Shown one piece after another: positions 9,234-18,431 of a stretch of 34,997 bases of DNA (its first letter is position 1; every line of letters starts with the position of its first letter). The notes under the pieces are model-generated. The model made no database searches. It saw only the letters and a program-made list of their open reading frames with translations, and was not told the origin of the DNA. The DNA lies in contig JAFIFY010000100.1 in assembly GCA_020831765.1 (NCBI GenBank), forward strand, positions 1 through 34,997. Reading direction: 5' to 3'. The stretch comes from Phycisphaeraceae bacterium (GTDB lineage: Bacteria > Planctomycetota > Phycisphaerae > Phycisphaerales > Phycisphaeraceae). The position numbers and the translations under genes are program-made.

Positions 9234-9332
9234 GTAGTGTAGTCATCCGGGACCGGCGGGGATATGCCGTCGTGAGGATGCGGTAAAATGCGGCCATTCA
9301 CCGCTTTGAACAGAGAATCAAGGAGCAGAGTC

Positions 9333-10160
9333 ATGATCCACAGGCAGGCGATCGCTTGGGTGTTAGTGGTTTGGTTATTGGCGGCGTTGCCGGCCGGTTG
9401 CGGGCCGAGTGAGACCGAGCGGGCGGCGGGGCGGTACGAGGTCGAAGAGCGTCAGGTCTCCTGGGAGCACGGGGGCGTTACGTTCCAGGGCTTTAAGTAC
9501 GTGCCCAAGGATGCGCCGGCGGCGAAGCTGGGTGTCGTGGTCTATCCAGAATGGTGGGGCGTCAATGCTTTTGCCCGTGACGAAGCCAGGAAGCTGGCTG
9601 AGCAGGCCGGGGTGGTGGTGCTTGCGGCTGATCTGTATGGCGACGGCCAAACGACGACCGAGGTTCCCCAGGCTCAGCAATGGGCGGGCGCCCTTTATGG
9701 GGATGTGGCCGAATGGCGAGGCCGGGCGCGCGCGGCGATCGAAGCGCTCAAGGCTGAGGCCGGTGTCGAGTCGTTCATGGTGATGGGCTATTGCTTCGGC
9801 GGTTCCACCGCGCTTCACATGGGCTATGCCTCGCCTGGTGTTCGTGGTGCGGTGAGCTTCCACGGCAGCCTGCCGGTTCCGCTGCCGGATGATCCGATCG
9901 ATGCCAAGATTCTCGTGCTCCACGGCGAGGCCGACCCGCTGGTGCCCCGGGAGCAGATCACCGAGTTCGTCGATGCCATGAATCATCGCACCGCCGACTG
10001 GACGATGATCGCCTATGGCCACGCGGTGCATAGCTTTACGAATCCGGCCGCCGATGAAGTCGGCATCGATGGCGTGGCCTACCAGGCGGAGGCGGCGAGG
10101 CGATCGTGGCAACACATGCTGGCGATGCTGGATGAACTTCGGCGGGCCGAGGCCCGCTGA
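9333..10160 (+). CDS. Dienelactone-hydrolase-family protein, probable lipoprotein
   Basis: A 275-residue alpha/beta hydrolase. ATG 9333 is chosen over the in-frame ATG 9288 because AAGGAG (9320-9325) lies just upstream and the protein then begins with a good signal peptide (MIHRQAIAW..). That ends in LPAGC at residues ~20-24, a near-lipobox (Pro at -3 is unusual), so the protein is probably exported and perhaps lipid-anchored. Catalytic residues of the DLH family are visible: Cys154 in GYCFGG, Asp201 in LHGEADPLVP, and His233 in GHAVHSF. The segment VVYPEWWGVNAFARDEARKLAEQ is typical of the family. Dienelactone hydrolases open lactones in aromatic breakdown, but extracytoplasmic relatives often have unknown substrates and no pathway genes adjoin. 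It is convergent with the DUF3592 gene. Confidence 0.88.
   Translation: MIHRQAIAWVLVVWLLAALPAGCGPSETERAAGRYEVEERQVSWEHGGVTFQGFKYVPKDAPAAKLGVVVYPEWWGVNAFARDEARKLAEQAGVVVLAADLYGDGQTTTEVPQAQQWAGALYGDVAEWRGRARAAIEALKAEAGVESFMVMGYCFGGSTALHMGYASPGVRGAVSFHGSLPVPLPDDPIDAKILVLHGEADPLVPREQITEFVDAMNHRTADWTMIAYGHAVHSFTNPAADEVGIDGVAYQAEAARRSWQHMLAMLDELRRAEAR
10142..10157 (+). terminator. Inverted repeat overlapping the end of the hydrolase gene
   Basis: GCGGGCC (10142-10148) and GGCCCGC (10151-10157) are exact complements two bases apart, ending at the TGA stop. No T-run follows, so a termination role is only possible. Confidence 0.3.
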
Positions 10161-10261
10161 GTGGCGCTTCGCGGGGGATGGGCCGCGCGTCGGTGTGCCT
10201 GGTATGGCCTGCCGACATCTGGCCGGGCCGGGGTTTCGCCAGTGCGGAGCGCCTGCGATGG

Positions 10262-11470
10262 TCAGCGGATCGGGTCTTCAAGCACCAGTGGCTGATCGGC
10301 ATCCTCGATCGACGGGGCGATGGGTTGCCGCGGCGCTGGAGCCCGCGCCGCCGGCAGGACCTCGATGGGGAAAATGGCCTTGTAATCCGGGCCCCGTGCG
10401 ATATCGGTATGCACCGTGATGAACCACTTGAATCGCGGATAATCCGGGCCGTGAAAGCTTGATGGTTGGCCGTCGGGCAGGGTCAGGATGCCCGAATAAC
10501 GAAGCGCTTCGCCGGGCGAGACCATCTTGCCCGATTCGAAATTATCCTCCTGCGGGCAGTGAAAGAGCGTTTCTGATTCGTAATGGACCTCGGTTCCGTA
10601 GGAGGTCTCATTTCCACTCTTGCGTCGATAGTGCTCCTCACAACGCAGGCCGACATATACCGCATCGATGATCAGGCCCCGCTTGATGAGTTGTTCCACA
10701 TAGACGGTGATCGATTCACCGATGCGCGGCTTGGCGGTGTTGATCATGACCATCGCATCGTGGACCTGGCCGTAAAGCTTCAGATAATGGCGCGTCACAC
10801 CAAGCCCGATCAGGCCAAGACCACCGTAGATGCCAAGCGCGATGCTTGGGAATGCGGTCATGCGGCCACCGATTCCCGTGAAATGCAGCAGGCAGAACAA
10901 GCCTGCGAGCCACCAGAGCCCGGTGACGAAGCCTGAAGCCTTGAGCCGGGCGATCAGGCTCGTCGATGGGGCAAGTTCGAAGAAGCCCTCGATCGCCGGC
11001 TTGGGGTCTTCCTCAGTTTTCGATATCCGAGGCGCGCCGATCATGAAGCTGACGCCGACGGCGAAGAAAAGCATGGGAAAAAGCACGAAGATGTACGGGA
11101 AAAATGTGGGTTCCTTGAGCAGAAAGGACGAGGATGGACTTGATGGGAGGTAGTACGCGGTGACCGACTGGCCGACCGTGAAGCGATTGATGGTGCGCTG
11201 GGCTTCGGAACGACTTGAAGAATGCACCTCCAGCGGAAAGACCCGGTTACCGACATGGCTCTGACCGGCTACTTCGTACCGGTGATCGACCTTGGGCGCG
11301 TAAGACGTCCCATCGCTGTCCGACTGGATGTCGATCCAGGTCCGTTCGATGGTGGCCGTGATCGGCTGGTAACGGACCAGCATCACATGCTGATAAATGG
11401 CGAAGCCGACCCCCGCGGCCATCATGGTCAAGGGGATCAAGGTGAAGAAAAAGCCGAACTTTCTCATCAT
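10262..11470 (-). CDS. DUF3592/arrestin-like membrane protein, copy B
   Basis: A 402-residue protein, paralogue of the gene directly upstream. A membrane segment at ~8-28 is followed by a DUF3592-type domain (ATIERTWID.., DHRYEV, AYYLPSSPSSSFL; ~38-115) that ends at a second membrane segment (FFPYIFVLFPMLFFAVGVSF, ~118-137). Two further segments lie at ~175-235. The C-terminal half (~250-385) has a CEE..GTEVHYESE pattern and ends WFITVHTDIARGPDYKAIFPIEVL, recalling arrestin/Spo0M-like beta-sandwiches. ATG 11470 (MMRKF) is chosen because AGGAG at 11478-11482 precedes it by seven bases. It lies 85 bases after its paralogue and is probably co-transcribed. Function is unknown; DUF3592 proteins are generally uncharacterised. 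Confidence 0.8.
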   Translation of the reverse strand: MMRKFGFFFTLIPLTMMAAGVGFAIYQHVMLVRYQPITATIERTWIDIQSDSDGTSYAPKVDHRYEVAGQSHVGNRVFPLEVHSSSRSEAQRTINRFTVGQSVTAYYLPSSPSSSFLLKEPTFFPYIFVLFPMLFFAVGVSFMIGAPRISKTEEDPKPAIEGFFELAPSTSLIARLKASGFVTGLWWLAGLFCLLHFTGIGGRMTAFPSIALGIYGGLGLIGLGVTRHYLKLYGQVHDAMVMINTAKPRIGESITVYVEQLIKRGLIIDAVYVGLRCEEHYRRKSGNETSYGTEVHYESETLFHCPQEDNFESGKMVSPGEALRYSGILTLPDGQPSSFHGPDYPRFKWFITVHTDIARGPDYKAIFPIEVLPAARAPAPRQPIAPSIEDADQPLVLEDPIR

Positions 11471-11555
11471 GGCCGATCTCCTGTGACTGGGGGCCATACG
11501 CCGGTGTCCTAAGACCACCGATGATCGACAAGCCGGCATCGGCATGTTCCCAGGA

Positions 11556-12782
11556 TCAGAGCGAGATCCGGCGGATCGGTTCTTCAAGCACCAGCGGCCG
11601 TTCTTTGTCGTCGGGCGATTCGCCGGATGAAGCGGCGGGCTGAGTGACGGACTTGGCCGGCAGGACGGTCAGGGGGAAACGAGCCTTGTAATCCGGGCCG
11701 CGCAGAATATCGGTATGCACCGTGATGAACCATCTGAAGCGGGGGTAAAGTTTCTGGCGGGCGGGGGTGGAAGCGGGCAGGTTGTCGGGCAGGGTCAGCG
11801 TGCCGGTATAGCGAAGCGCTTCACCGGCCGCGACCACGCGGTCGGATTCGGCGCTGGTGCCGTCCGCACACTCGAACGGCTCCGAGCTTTCGTGGCGGAC
11901 ATGCGTGCCATATTCGGTTGATCTACCGGTGCTGCGCTTGTAGCTCTCCTCGCATCGCAGGCCGACGTTCATCGCGCTGACCGTCAGCCCTCTTTTGATC
12001 AATTGCTCGACGTAGACGGTCAGGGAGTCGCCGATGCGGGGCTCAGTGCGATCAATCATCACCAGGGCATCATGAAGCTGGCTTTGAAGTTTCAGATAGT
12101 AGCCCAGAATGCCGAAGCCGACGAGGCCGACGGCCCCATAGACACCCATGGCGATGCTCGGCATCATGGTCATCCGGCCGCCGATCCCGGTGAAGTGGAG
12201 CAGACAGACCAGGCCGATCAGCCACCAGAGCCCGGTCACCAACACAACGGCCTTCAGTCGCCGGCTGAGCCCCGCATCCGGGCTCAACTCGAAAAAACCT
12301 TCGATCGCCGGGCGCGGCGCGACATCATCCTTCGCTGGGCGCGGCCCGGCTAGCAGTATGCTCAGACCGATCACCACGAACAGCATCGGGAACATCGCAA
12401 AGATATAGGGGAAGAAGTCGGGCTCCTTGACCAGAAACGATTCTGAAGGATCCGAAGGGTTGTAATACGCGGTAACGGTATCACCCACCTGAAAGCGGTT
12501 GATCGTGCGCTGCGCGGCGGACCGATTCGATGATGAAACCTCCAGTGGATAGACATGGTCGCCGACGTAAGTCTGTCCCTCGACCTCGTAGCGGTGATCG
12601 ACCTTGGCCGCGTAGTTCGTGCTCTCGCTGCCCCGTCTGCTTTCGATCCATGTCCGTTCGATCGTGGCCGTCACCGGCTTATAGCGGACCAGCTTGGCGT
12701 GCTGGTTAATGGCCAGACCCGTTCCCACGGCGATGAAGATCAGTGGAAACAGTGTGAAGATGAGGCCGAACCATCTGGGCAT
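11556..12782 (-). CDS. DUF3592/arrestin-like membrane protein, copy A
   Basis: A 408-residue protein with the same layout as copy B: membrane segment (~7-27), DUF3592-like domain with ATIERTWIESR and DHRYEVEGQTYVGD, membrane segments near 118-137 and 180-235, then a soluble C-terminal domain ending WFITVHTDILRGPDYKARFPLTVL. By eye more than half of the residues match copy B over the full length, with best conservation in the membrane segments and around GLWWL/VCLLHFTGIGGRM. The start ATG 12782 is set by AAGGAG about eight bases upstream; a longer frame to 12857 lacks support. A TGCTAAAAT extended -10 at 12871-12879 could start the pair's transcript. The two copies form an obvious tandem duplication. 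No function is established. Confidence 0.8.
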   Translation of the reverse strand: MPRWFGLIFTLFPLIFIAVGTGLAINQHAKLVRYKPVTATIERTWIESRRGSESTNYAAKVDHRYEVEGQTYVGDHVYPLEVSSSNRSAAQRTINRFQVGDTVTAYYNPSDPSESFLVKEPDFFPYIFAMFPMLFVVIGLSILLAGPRPAKDDVAPRPAIEGFFELSPDAGLSRRLKAVVLVTGLWWLIGLVCLLHFTGIGGRMTMMPSIAMGVYGAVGLVGFGILGYYLKLQSQLHDALVMIDRTEPRIGDSLTVYVEQLIKRGLTVSAMNVGLRCEESYKRSTGRSTEYGTHVRHESSEPFECADGTSAESDRVVAAGEALRYTGTLTLPDNLPASTPARQKLYPRFRWFITVHTDILRGPDYKARFPLTVLPAKSVTQPAASSGESPDDKERPLVLEEPIRRISL

Positions 12783-12870
12783 TGACAATCTCCTTGGAAG
12801 CGCGATCACCGAACGGTGTTTCAAACCCGACGCTACGCCCGCTCCTTGGTCATTCACACGGATGTCGTTG

Positions 12871-12879
12871 ATTTTAGCA
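12871..12879 (-). promoter_or_regulatory. Extended -10 element upstream of the DUF3592 pair
   Basis: On the minus strand the sequence reads TGCTAAAAT, matching the extended -10 form TGnTAnnAT, about 90 bases before the ATG at 12782. No clear -35 is present, as is common with extended -10 promoters. Confidence 0.4.
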
Positions 12880-12944
12880 GATCGCGGATCATCTCACGCC
12901 TCATGGTCGGAGCATGCATCGGTGACCAGGCGAATGCGGGGGCC

Positions 12945-14165
12945 TCAGCGGCGGGAGTCGGGCCCTGACTCGCTCGCCCCGGCGCCGCCCCGGCCATTTA
13001 TTTCGACGTTTTCGTGGTTGGTCGGATGAAACAGCTTCGTCTTGGCCGCCTGGGGCGTGATCAGGTCTTTTCCGGCCAGCGCGGCGATGAACAATCCCAC
13101 ACCGATCATCAGCGCATCCCAGATGCGGACGGCGAACAGGTAAGCCATCGCCGTCGCTTCGCCAATGCCGATCAAGAGAAACGCACCGATCATCCCGCCA
13201 TCGAACGTGCCCGCGCCGCCGGGTGTCAGCGGCAGGGCCAGAAGCGCCTGCCCGATGACGAAGAGAATCATCATCTCGCCCAGCGCCATGGACCCGGCCG
13301 GATCGACGATGAAGATGAAAAAGAACAGCGGCCGCAGCATCATCATGATGTGCGTACCCATGAGCATCAGCAGCGCAACGCCCGCGGCGGCTTTTTCACG
13401 GGCGAAAACCTCGCTGACCTGCTGTTCCATCTGCCGCGCGCGGATCGTCAGCCGAGCCAGCCAGCGCGAGTGGGGACGCCACCACCAGAACACGCGGACC
13501 AGATGCGTCACCGGCGTCCAGTGCCGGTATAACGCCAGAATCAGGAGGATGCCGAAGATGCTGATCGTGCCCGTCACGCTGAGGATGGTCACTCCGATCG
13601 GCGTATAGGGCCGCTCGAAGAACCATGCCCCGAACGCCAGCAGCGAAACCAAAGCGCAGAACCCGAAGAAAATGATGAAGCTGAGCAGCTCCAGATACTT
13701 GGCCAGCAGTACCGTCCCGCTGAGTTCGGTATAGGACAGCCCGGTCCTGCGGCCGACATAGAGCACGCGAAGCGCTTCGCCACCGACATAAGTCGATGGT
13801 GTGAGCGTGTTGATCGATTGTCCGACGACGATCCCCGCCAGCAGGGTGCGAAACGGAATGCGATGGCCGATGGTTCGGCTGAGCACGGACCATGCTCCGG
13901 CCTGGAAGAGGACGATGACCATCGGCGACAGGCCCACCGCCACCACCGCCAGCCAGCCGACCTCTCGCAGCACATCCATCGTCCTGACCGGGCCGACCAG
14001 CCATAACACGACGCCGAACAGCGCCGCGAACACCGCCGCCATCATGAACCAGGAACGCGGTGTGGTCACTTCGAATCCAGTCTCCAGACGGTCTTGGCCA
14101 TGCTCGGGTATCCATGCCCCCATGGGTTCAGGTCGGCGATTCACCGACTCGGACTCCAAGAGCAT
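12945..14165 (-). CDS. UPF0104/LPG-synthase-type flippase-like membrane protein
   Basis: A 406-residue polytopic inner-membrane protein with about eight hydrophobic segments (from ~35 to ~385). It matches the lysylphosphatidylglycerol-synthase transmembrane (UPF0104/YbhN/AglD-like) family: an early NTLTPSTYVGGEALRVLYVGRRTGLS motif with the conserved GG.A.R, a LLAKYLEL segment, and late LTPGGAGTFDGGMIGAF, a family signature in which a Pro-Gly-Gly loop precedes the last helices. Members move or modify lipids or lipid-linked sugars; the substrate here is unknown. There is no soluble LPG synthase domain. ATG 14165 is chosen; TTG 14177 would add four residues, and neither has a good Shine-Dalgarno. 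It follows the AspT-type gene by about 40 bases on the same strand, so co-transcription is likely. Confidence 0.85.
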   Translation of the reverse strand: MLLESESVNRRPEPMGAWIPEHGQDRLETGFEVTTPRSWFMMAAVFAALFGVVLWLVGPVRTMDVLREVGWLAVVAVGLSPMVIVLFQAGAWSVLSRTIGHRIPFRTLLAGIVVGQSINTLTPSTYVGGEALRVLYVGRRTGLSYTELSGTVLLAKYLELLSFIIFFGFCALVSLLAFGAWFFERPYTPIGVTILSVTGTISIFGILLILALYRHWTPVTHLVRVFWWWRPHSRWLARLTIRARQMEQQVSEVFAREKAAAGVALLMLMGTHIMMMLRPLFFFIFIVDPAGSMALGEMMILFVIGQALLALPLTPGGAGTFDGGMIGAFLLIGIGEATAMAYLFAVRIWDALMIGVGLFIAALAGKDLITPQAAKTKLFHPTNHENVEINGRGGAGASESGPDSRR

Positions 14166-14205
14166 ACTCAAGCCCAAGCCGGTGATGAAGCGGCCCGGTG
14201 GTTCT

Positions 14206-16050
14206 CTAGCGCAGCAGGGCGATCAGAAGCTGGGCGCTGATGGTCATCAGGATCAGCGCGACGGGATAGGATGCGGCATAGGCGATGGCCGGGCTGTCGG
14301 CATCGGTCCTGCTGGTCAAGGCACCCAGTCCCGGCGTCGAGGTCATGCCTCCGCAGGTCGCCCCGAGAATCTCCAGGAGCGGCAGCTTAAGCCAGTATCG
14401 CGCCACCAGGTAGCCAACGATCATCGGCAGCAGCGTGACCGCCGCGCCCATCAGCAGCAGCATCGGGCCGAATTCACCCACCACATCAACGAACGCTCCG
14501 CCGGCCCGTACACCGGCATCGGCCAGGAACAGGACCAGGCCGATTTCACCCATGACCAGGCGGCTGGCCCGCGGGATGTGCCCGACCAGACGGCCCACCC
14601 GGCCGAAATGACCGAGGATCAGCGCCACCAGCAGGGGCCCCCCGGCCATGCCCAGCGTGAAGGTATTGCCCCCGGGCAACGTGATCGGCGCCATGCCCAG
14701 CAGCACGCCCACCGTGATGCCGACGGCCATCGAGATCACATCGGTCTCATCGACGAGCTTGGCCCGGTGGCCGGCCACATCGCTGAACTTCTGAAGGTTC
14801 TCCGGATCGCCCACGCACCAGAGCGTGTCGCCGCTCTGCACCACCGTTTCACCACGCGGCACGAAATCCACGCCCAGCCGACTGATCCGTGAGATGATGA
14901 TGCCATAGTTTTTCAGCGGGTTGAGTTGCTGGATCGACTGCCCGATGATGGCGCGGCTGGAGACGACCACCTGCCGGCGCTCGCGCTCGGTGTCCATGTA
15001 GAAGCGCTCTTCGCTTCGCTTGCCCAGAAAGTCCACGACGTAGCCCACGGTCCGGTCTTCGCCGACGATGAGCACGTGGACGCCGGGCTGGAAAGTGAAA
15101 CCGGCATCGATCGGTGCCAGCCTCCCGCCCTCGAGACGTCGCGAGACCTGACAGGCCGAATCGCTGATGAAGGGAATCTCGGTCGGTGACTTGCCGGTGA
15201 CCGATGGATTGAGCACTTCAACCAGAACCCGGACGATCCGCCGATCGCGCCCTTGGCGCGCTTTGCTCTGACGCTCGAGGGTCTGAAAATCGCTGCCCAG
15301 CAGCCGGGGCAGCAGTTGCACGAACAACACCACGCCGATGACGCCGAAGGGATACGCGATGCCGTAGCCGATCGAGACCAGCGGACTGTCCGCGCCGGCG
15401 ACATCCAGTGCCGAAGCCAGGGCGGGTGTGCTGGTCAGTGAGCCGGCGAATAACCCGGCGGCCAGTTCCGCGGGCACGTCGATCAGCAGGGCCAGTGTCA
15501 AGGTGGTGACGACCGCGGTCAGGATGATGACCACGCTCAGATGCGCCAGTATCTTGCCCTGGCGAACAAAGACGCGGAAGAAACTCGGGCCGGCCGTGAT
15601 GCCCACGCAGTAGACAAAGAGCACCAGGCCCACGCCGCCCACGCCCTCGGGGACGCGATAGCCCAGATGGCCCAGCAGGATCGCGGCGAACACGACGCCC
15701 GAACTGCCCAGCGCGACATTGGCCACGGTGATCTGGCCCAGGGCCATGCCCACCGCGATCACGGCGAACAGCGCCACGATCGGATGCCCGAGAAAGGCAT
15801 CCATGGTCGCCTGGAGCGCATCGGGCTTCGATTGGGGCTCGGTCGGGGCCGAAGCCGCCGGCCCGTCATTGGCTGGTGCCGCGATGGCCTGGTCGCCCAA
15901 GATGCCGACGGCAAGGCTGGGCGGTGCGCAAAGCGTCGCGGCCAGCAGGCCCAGAGCAGCGCCCAGGCACGCAAAGAGAAGCCAGGATCGCGCCGGGCGT
16001 CCGGTTGGCGAACTTCGGGCGCACTGGGGTGTGGGATCGCGCAGAATCAT
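14206..16050 (-). CDS. AspT/YidE-type transporter with two RCK_C domains
   Basis: A 614-residue membrane protein of the aspartate-alanine-exchanger family. The membrane part is in two homologous halves, each ~5 helices, with matching motifs: GSLTSTPALASAL at ~203-215 and GGMTSTPGLGALTSR near residue 570. Between them lie two TrkA-C/RCK_C regulatory domains (~272-345 and ~355-432; each contains a PG-D-L-like turn such as QPGVHVLIVGE and QSGDTLWCVGD). AspT itself exchanges Asp for Ala; YidE/YbjL relatives have no settled substrate. Unusual is the N-terminal ~80 residues: a hydrophobic segment (22-45) followed by an Ala/Pro-rich stretch before the first family helix, an extra helix or signal-like extension. 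The next gene starts ~40 bases downstream on the same strand. Confidence 0.88.
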   Translation of the reverse strand: MILRDPTPQCARSSPTGRPARSWLLFACLGAALGLLAATLCAPPSLAVGILGDQAIAAPANDGPAASAPTEPQSKPDALQATMDAFLGHPIVALFAVIAVGMALGQITVANVALGSSGVVFAAILLGHLGYRVPEGVGGVGLVLFVYCVGITAGPSFFRVFVRQGKILAHLSVVIILTAVVTTLTLALLIDVPAELAAGLFAGSLTSTPALASALDVAGADSPLVSIGYGIAYPFGVIGVVLFVQLLPRLLGSDFQTLERQSKARQGRDRRIVRVLVEVLNPSVTGKSPTEIPFISDSACQVSRRLEGGRLAPIDAGFTFQPGVHVLIVGEDRTVGYVVDFLGKRSEERFYMDTERERRQVVVSSRAIIGQSIQQLNPLKNYGIIISRISRLGVDFVPRGETVVQSGDTLWCVGDPENLQKFSDVAGHRAKLVDETDVISMAVGITVGVLLGMAPITLPGGNTFTLGMAGGPLLVALILGHFGRVGRLVGHIPRASRLVMGEIGLVLFLADAGVRAGGAFVDVVGEFGPMLLLMGAAVTLLPMIVGYLVARYWLKLPLLEILGATCGGMTSTPGLGALTSRTDADSPAIAYAASYPVALILMTISAQLLIALLR

Positions 16051-16102
16051 GCAACGCCCTCAGCTCGACGGCCAAGCCGGATATCTCACCCGGTCAGCCG
16101 GG

Positions 16103-16122
16103 CCGGCATCGAATCATGCCGG
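16103..16122 (-). terminator. Stem-loop after the 723-residue membrane protein gene
   Basis: CCGGCAT (16103-16109), loop CGAATC and ATGCCGG (16116-16122) form a perfect 7-bp stem 22 bases past the stop codon. No T-run accompanies it on the minus strand, so it is a possible U-poor terminator. Confidence 0.35.
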
Positions 16123-16143
16123 ATCGGCCCGATCATGCCTGGC

Positions 16144-18315
16144 TTATCCAGCCGGGTTTTCCTCGGGCTTGTCCGGCTGCTGGGCGTCGGTCTCCTTGGT
16201 CGGCTCGACCTTGTCAGGCGTTGAGGCGTCGGGGGTCGGCCCGGAGTTGGTCGTCGCGGGCTCCTCATGAAACACCTCGTCCAACTCGGTGCCGTCCGCG
16301 GCCTGCCGAAGCAACAGGTAGACCCAGGTCTGCGTGGCCATCAGGATGTTGATGACAAAGGCGATGACCAGTGCCTGGAGCACGAACAGCCAGACGCGCA
16401 GCGCCGCCGAGGCGACCATGGCCGTGGCCGGAAGGTCGGTCCAGTCATCAGTCCGCAGCGCATCAAAGCGGTTGATGGCGGTTCCATCCACCTCAAGACC
16501 GCGGAAGACGCCCGAGGCGACAAAGTAAAGCGCCAGATCACGCGTCAGTGTCAGCAGCCAGGTGACGAAGATGATTGTGATGCCGGCATAGAACACGGAG
16601 AGCAGCACCAGCCCGAGCCATCGCCAGGGTCGGCTGAACAGATAATTGAAGGCTCGCGCGATGGCATCGAACGCATCGGTGCCTTCCGTGGCGATCGCCG
16701 GATAGAGCATCGGGCCGCCACCGGCCAGGCCGATCAGCAGCAGGGCCATCAGGAATCCGGCCAACAGCGCCAGGACGAAGCCCACCGCCACGAGAATGTC
16801 CAGGACCGGCACGTTGGCCAGCAGGCCAAGCAGCATCAGCAGGACACCCATCCCCAGCACCAGGAGAATGGGAATCGCCGGAGCCAGGAAGAAGCTGAGG
16901 AATCGGTCCTTGGAAAACAGGATGGCATCCATCGCCGCGACACGCTCATTGCATGTGGCGTGCAGGGCCATCATGCGCGCCAGCGCTCCGCCGAGGAAGG
17001 CGAAGATGGCCAGCACCAGGGGCAGGAAGATGATCGTGTAGACCGTGTGAGCGCGAAGCATCCACTGTGGGCCGGTGACGAAGAAATCCCGCAAGGCGGT
17101 GATCATCAGGCCGATGCGCTCGGTGATCGCGGTATCCGGTGGGATGGTCGAGGGCATGATGGGGTTGGGGATGATGCCCATGAGGCGATCCACCACGACA
17201 CCGCCCATTTCCAGCCAGGTGGCGAAGATGCCGGTGAACAGTTCGCGGCCGACGGTATCGATCTGGCGGATGAAATCATCGCGCTGAGCCTCCAAGGTCT
17301 CGATGCGCTCTTCCATGGCCTTACGATCACGTTCGACAGCTTCGCGATCCTCGCGTTCCTTGTTCTCCTCCTCGAACTCCTTGCGCATGTCCGCGATGGT
17401 TTTCGCGATGTTCGAGCGGATGTTGGACTTGACCGCGCCGATGGCCGCGACCGGACGACTGTCGTACCGCTCCAGGAAGCTGAACGCCGTCGAATGTTGC
17501 CACGCTCCGTTGCCGTCGGCCCGCTCGGGTTGTTGACTGAGTCCCATCGGTTCCGACGCTTCGTCAGTCAGCCCGGCCACCATACCGCGATGGATGCTTC
17601 GCAACGTGCGACGGAACTGACGTGTTGTCGGCGGGCCGGTATCTTCCCGCAGGGCAATCCTGCCTTCGGCAAGTCCCTCACGCGTATCCATGAAGCGTTC
17701 GAACACCAGGGCATCGATCTCGTACCGCGTCATGCGGATCGTCTCGATGGTTCGGATCTTGTTGGACCTCAAATTGTTGATCCGATCCCGAATCGCCAGC
17801 TTGCCAGATTCGGATTCTTCGGCGGCCAGTTCCTGCTCGGCCTCGGTGATGCGGCGGTCGAAGGACCGGCTTGTGCGCTCGACGATATTGGCGATCGCGC
17901 CGTCAAGATCGTCGCGATATCGCTCCTGGAACGATTCCCTCACGGATTCGACCTCGCGATTGACATCCGCCTGGGTGCGGGTTTCGCTCGGGGTGAGGTT
18001 GAGCAGGTCCGCGTTGATCCGGTTGGAAAGGCGATTAACCGCCGCGCGTTCGGCGTTGACCAGCACTTCGTGCAGCCCGACACCCATCGGCCCTTGCAGC
18101 TTGAGGCCGCCCTCGATCGCCGCGCGGCCGCCGATCCCTCGCCAGAGGCCATCCATGATGGTGCCCGCCAGGAAGATGGCGATCACCATGAGGAGGGCGA
18201 GCCCAAGCTTGTAGGGGTGGGTGGCGATCCGGAAGGAACGGAAGATTCCGCTGAAGGATGCCCAGTTGATGGATCCTTCGCGGTCGTGGGGTGCTAAATT
18301 GGGCGACTGCGACAT
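16144..18315 (-). CDS. Large membrane protein with coiled-coil region, unknown function
   Basis: A 723-residue protein not recognised as any named family. One hydrophobic helix (~37-57) is followed by a long charged, helical region (~75-400) with heptad-like stretches, including EEENKEREDREAVERDRK around 310-330. Then come about six membrane segments (~430-640), with a motif TEGTDAFDAIARAFNYLFSRPW between two of them. That kind of motif (E.xDAFDAISR.FSYVF.RPW) occurs in polytopic proteins of Phycisphaerae/Planctomycetes as I recall, without an assigned role. The last ~45 residues are Pro/Glu/Thr-rich and likely disordered. ATG 18315 is set by AAGGAG about nine bases upstream; the frame extends back to 18396 without support. 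Topology suggests an inner-membrane scaffold or transporter-like body with a large extramembrane coiled coil. Confidence 0.78.
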   Translation of the reverse strand: MSQSPNLAPHDREGSINWASFSGIFRSFRIATHPYKLGLALLMVIAIFLAGTIMDGLWRGIGGRAAIEGGLKLQGPMGVGLHEVLVNAERAAVNRLSNRINADLLNLTPSETRTQADVNREVESVRESFQERYRDDLDGAIANIVERTSRSFDRRITEAEQELAAEESESGKLAIRDRINNLRSNKIRTIETIRMTRYEIDALVFERFMDTREGLAEGRIALREDTGPPTTRQFRRTLRSIHRGMVAGLTDEASEPMGLSQQPERADGNGAWQHSTAFSFLERYDSRPVAAIGAVKSNIRSNIAKTIADMRKEFEEENKEREDREAVERDRKAMEERIETLEAQRDDFIRQIDTVGRELFTGIFATWLEMGGVVVDRLMGIIPNPIMPSTIPPDTAITERIGLMITALRDFFVTGPQWMLRAHTVYTIIFLPLVLAIFAFLGGALARMMALHATCNERVAAMDAILFSKDRFLSFFLAPAIPILLVLGMGVLLMLLGLLANVPVLDILVAVGFVLALLAGFLMALLLIGLAGGGPMLYPAIATEGTDAFDAIARAFNYLFSRPWRWLGLVLLSVFYAGITIIFVTWLLTLTRDLALYFVASGVFRGLEVDGTAINRFDALRTDDWTDLPATAMVASAALRVWLFVLQALVIAFVINILMATQTWVYLLLRQAADGTELDEVFHEEPATTNSGPTPDASTPDKVEPTKETDAQQPDKPEENPAG

Positions 18316-18431
18316 GGCGGCCTCTCCTTGGAATGATGCCGGCTGCGCCCCGAGCCAAGCCTGAATCACATCAGGTCCGGTTGGAACGGACCGCAACCGT
18401 CGCCGCTATCATAAGTTCCCGCCCGAAAGGT

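Noticed and set aside
16267-18297. 676-codon open frame opposite the coiled-coil membrane protein
   Set aside because: His/Gln/Asp-rich antisense composition without domains; the minus-strand frame has membrane helices and a ribosome-binding site.
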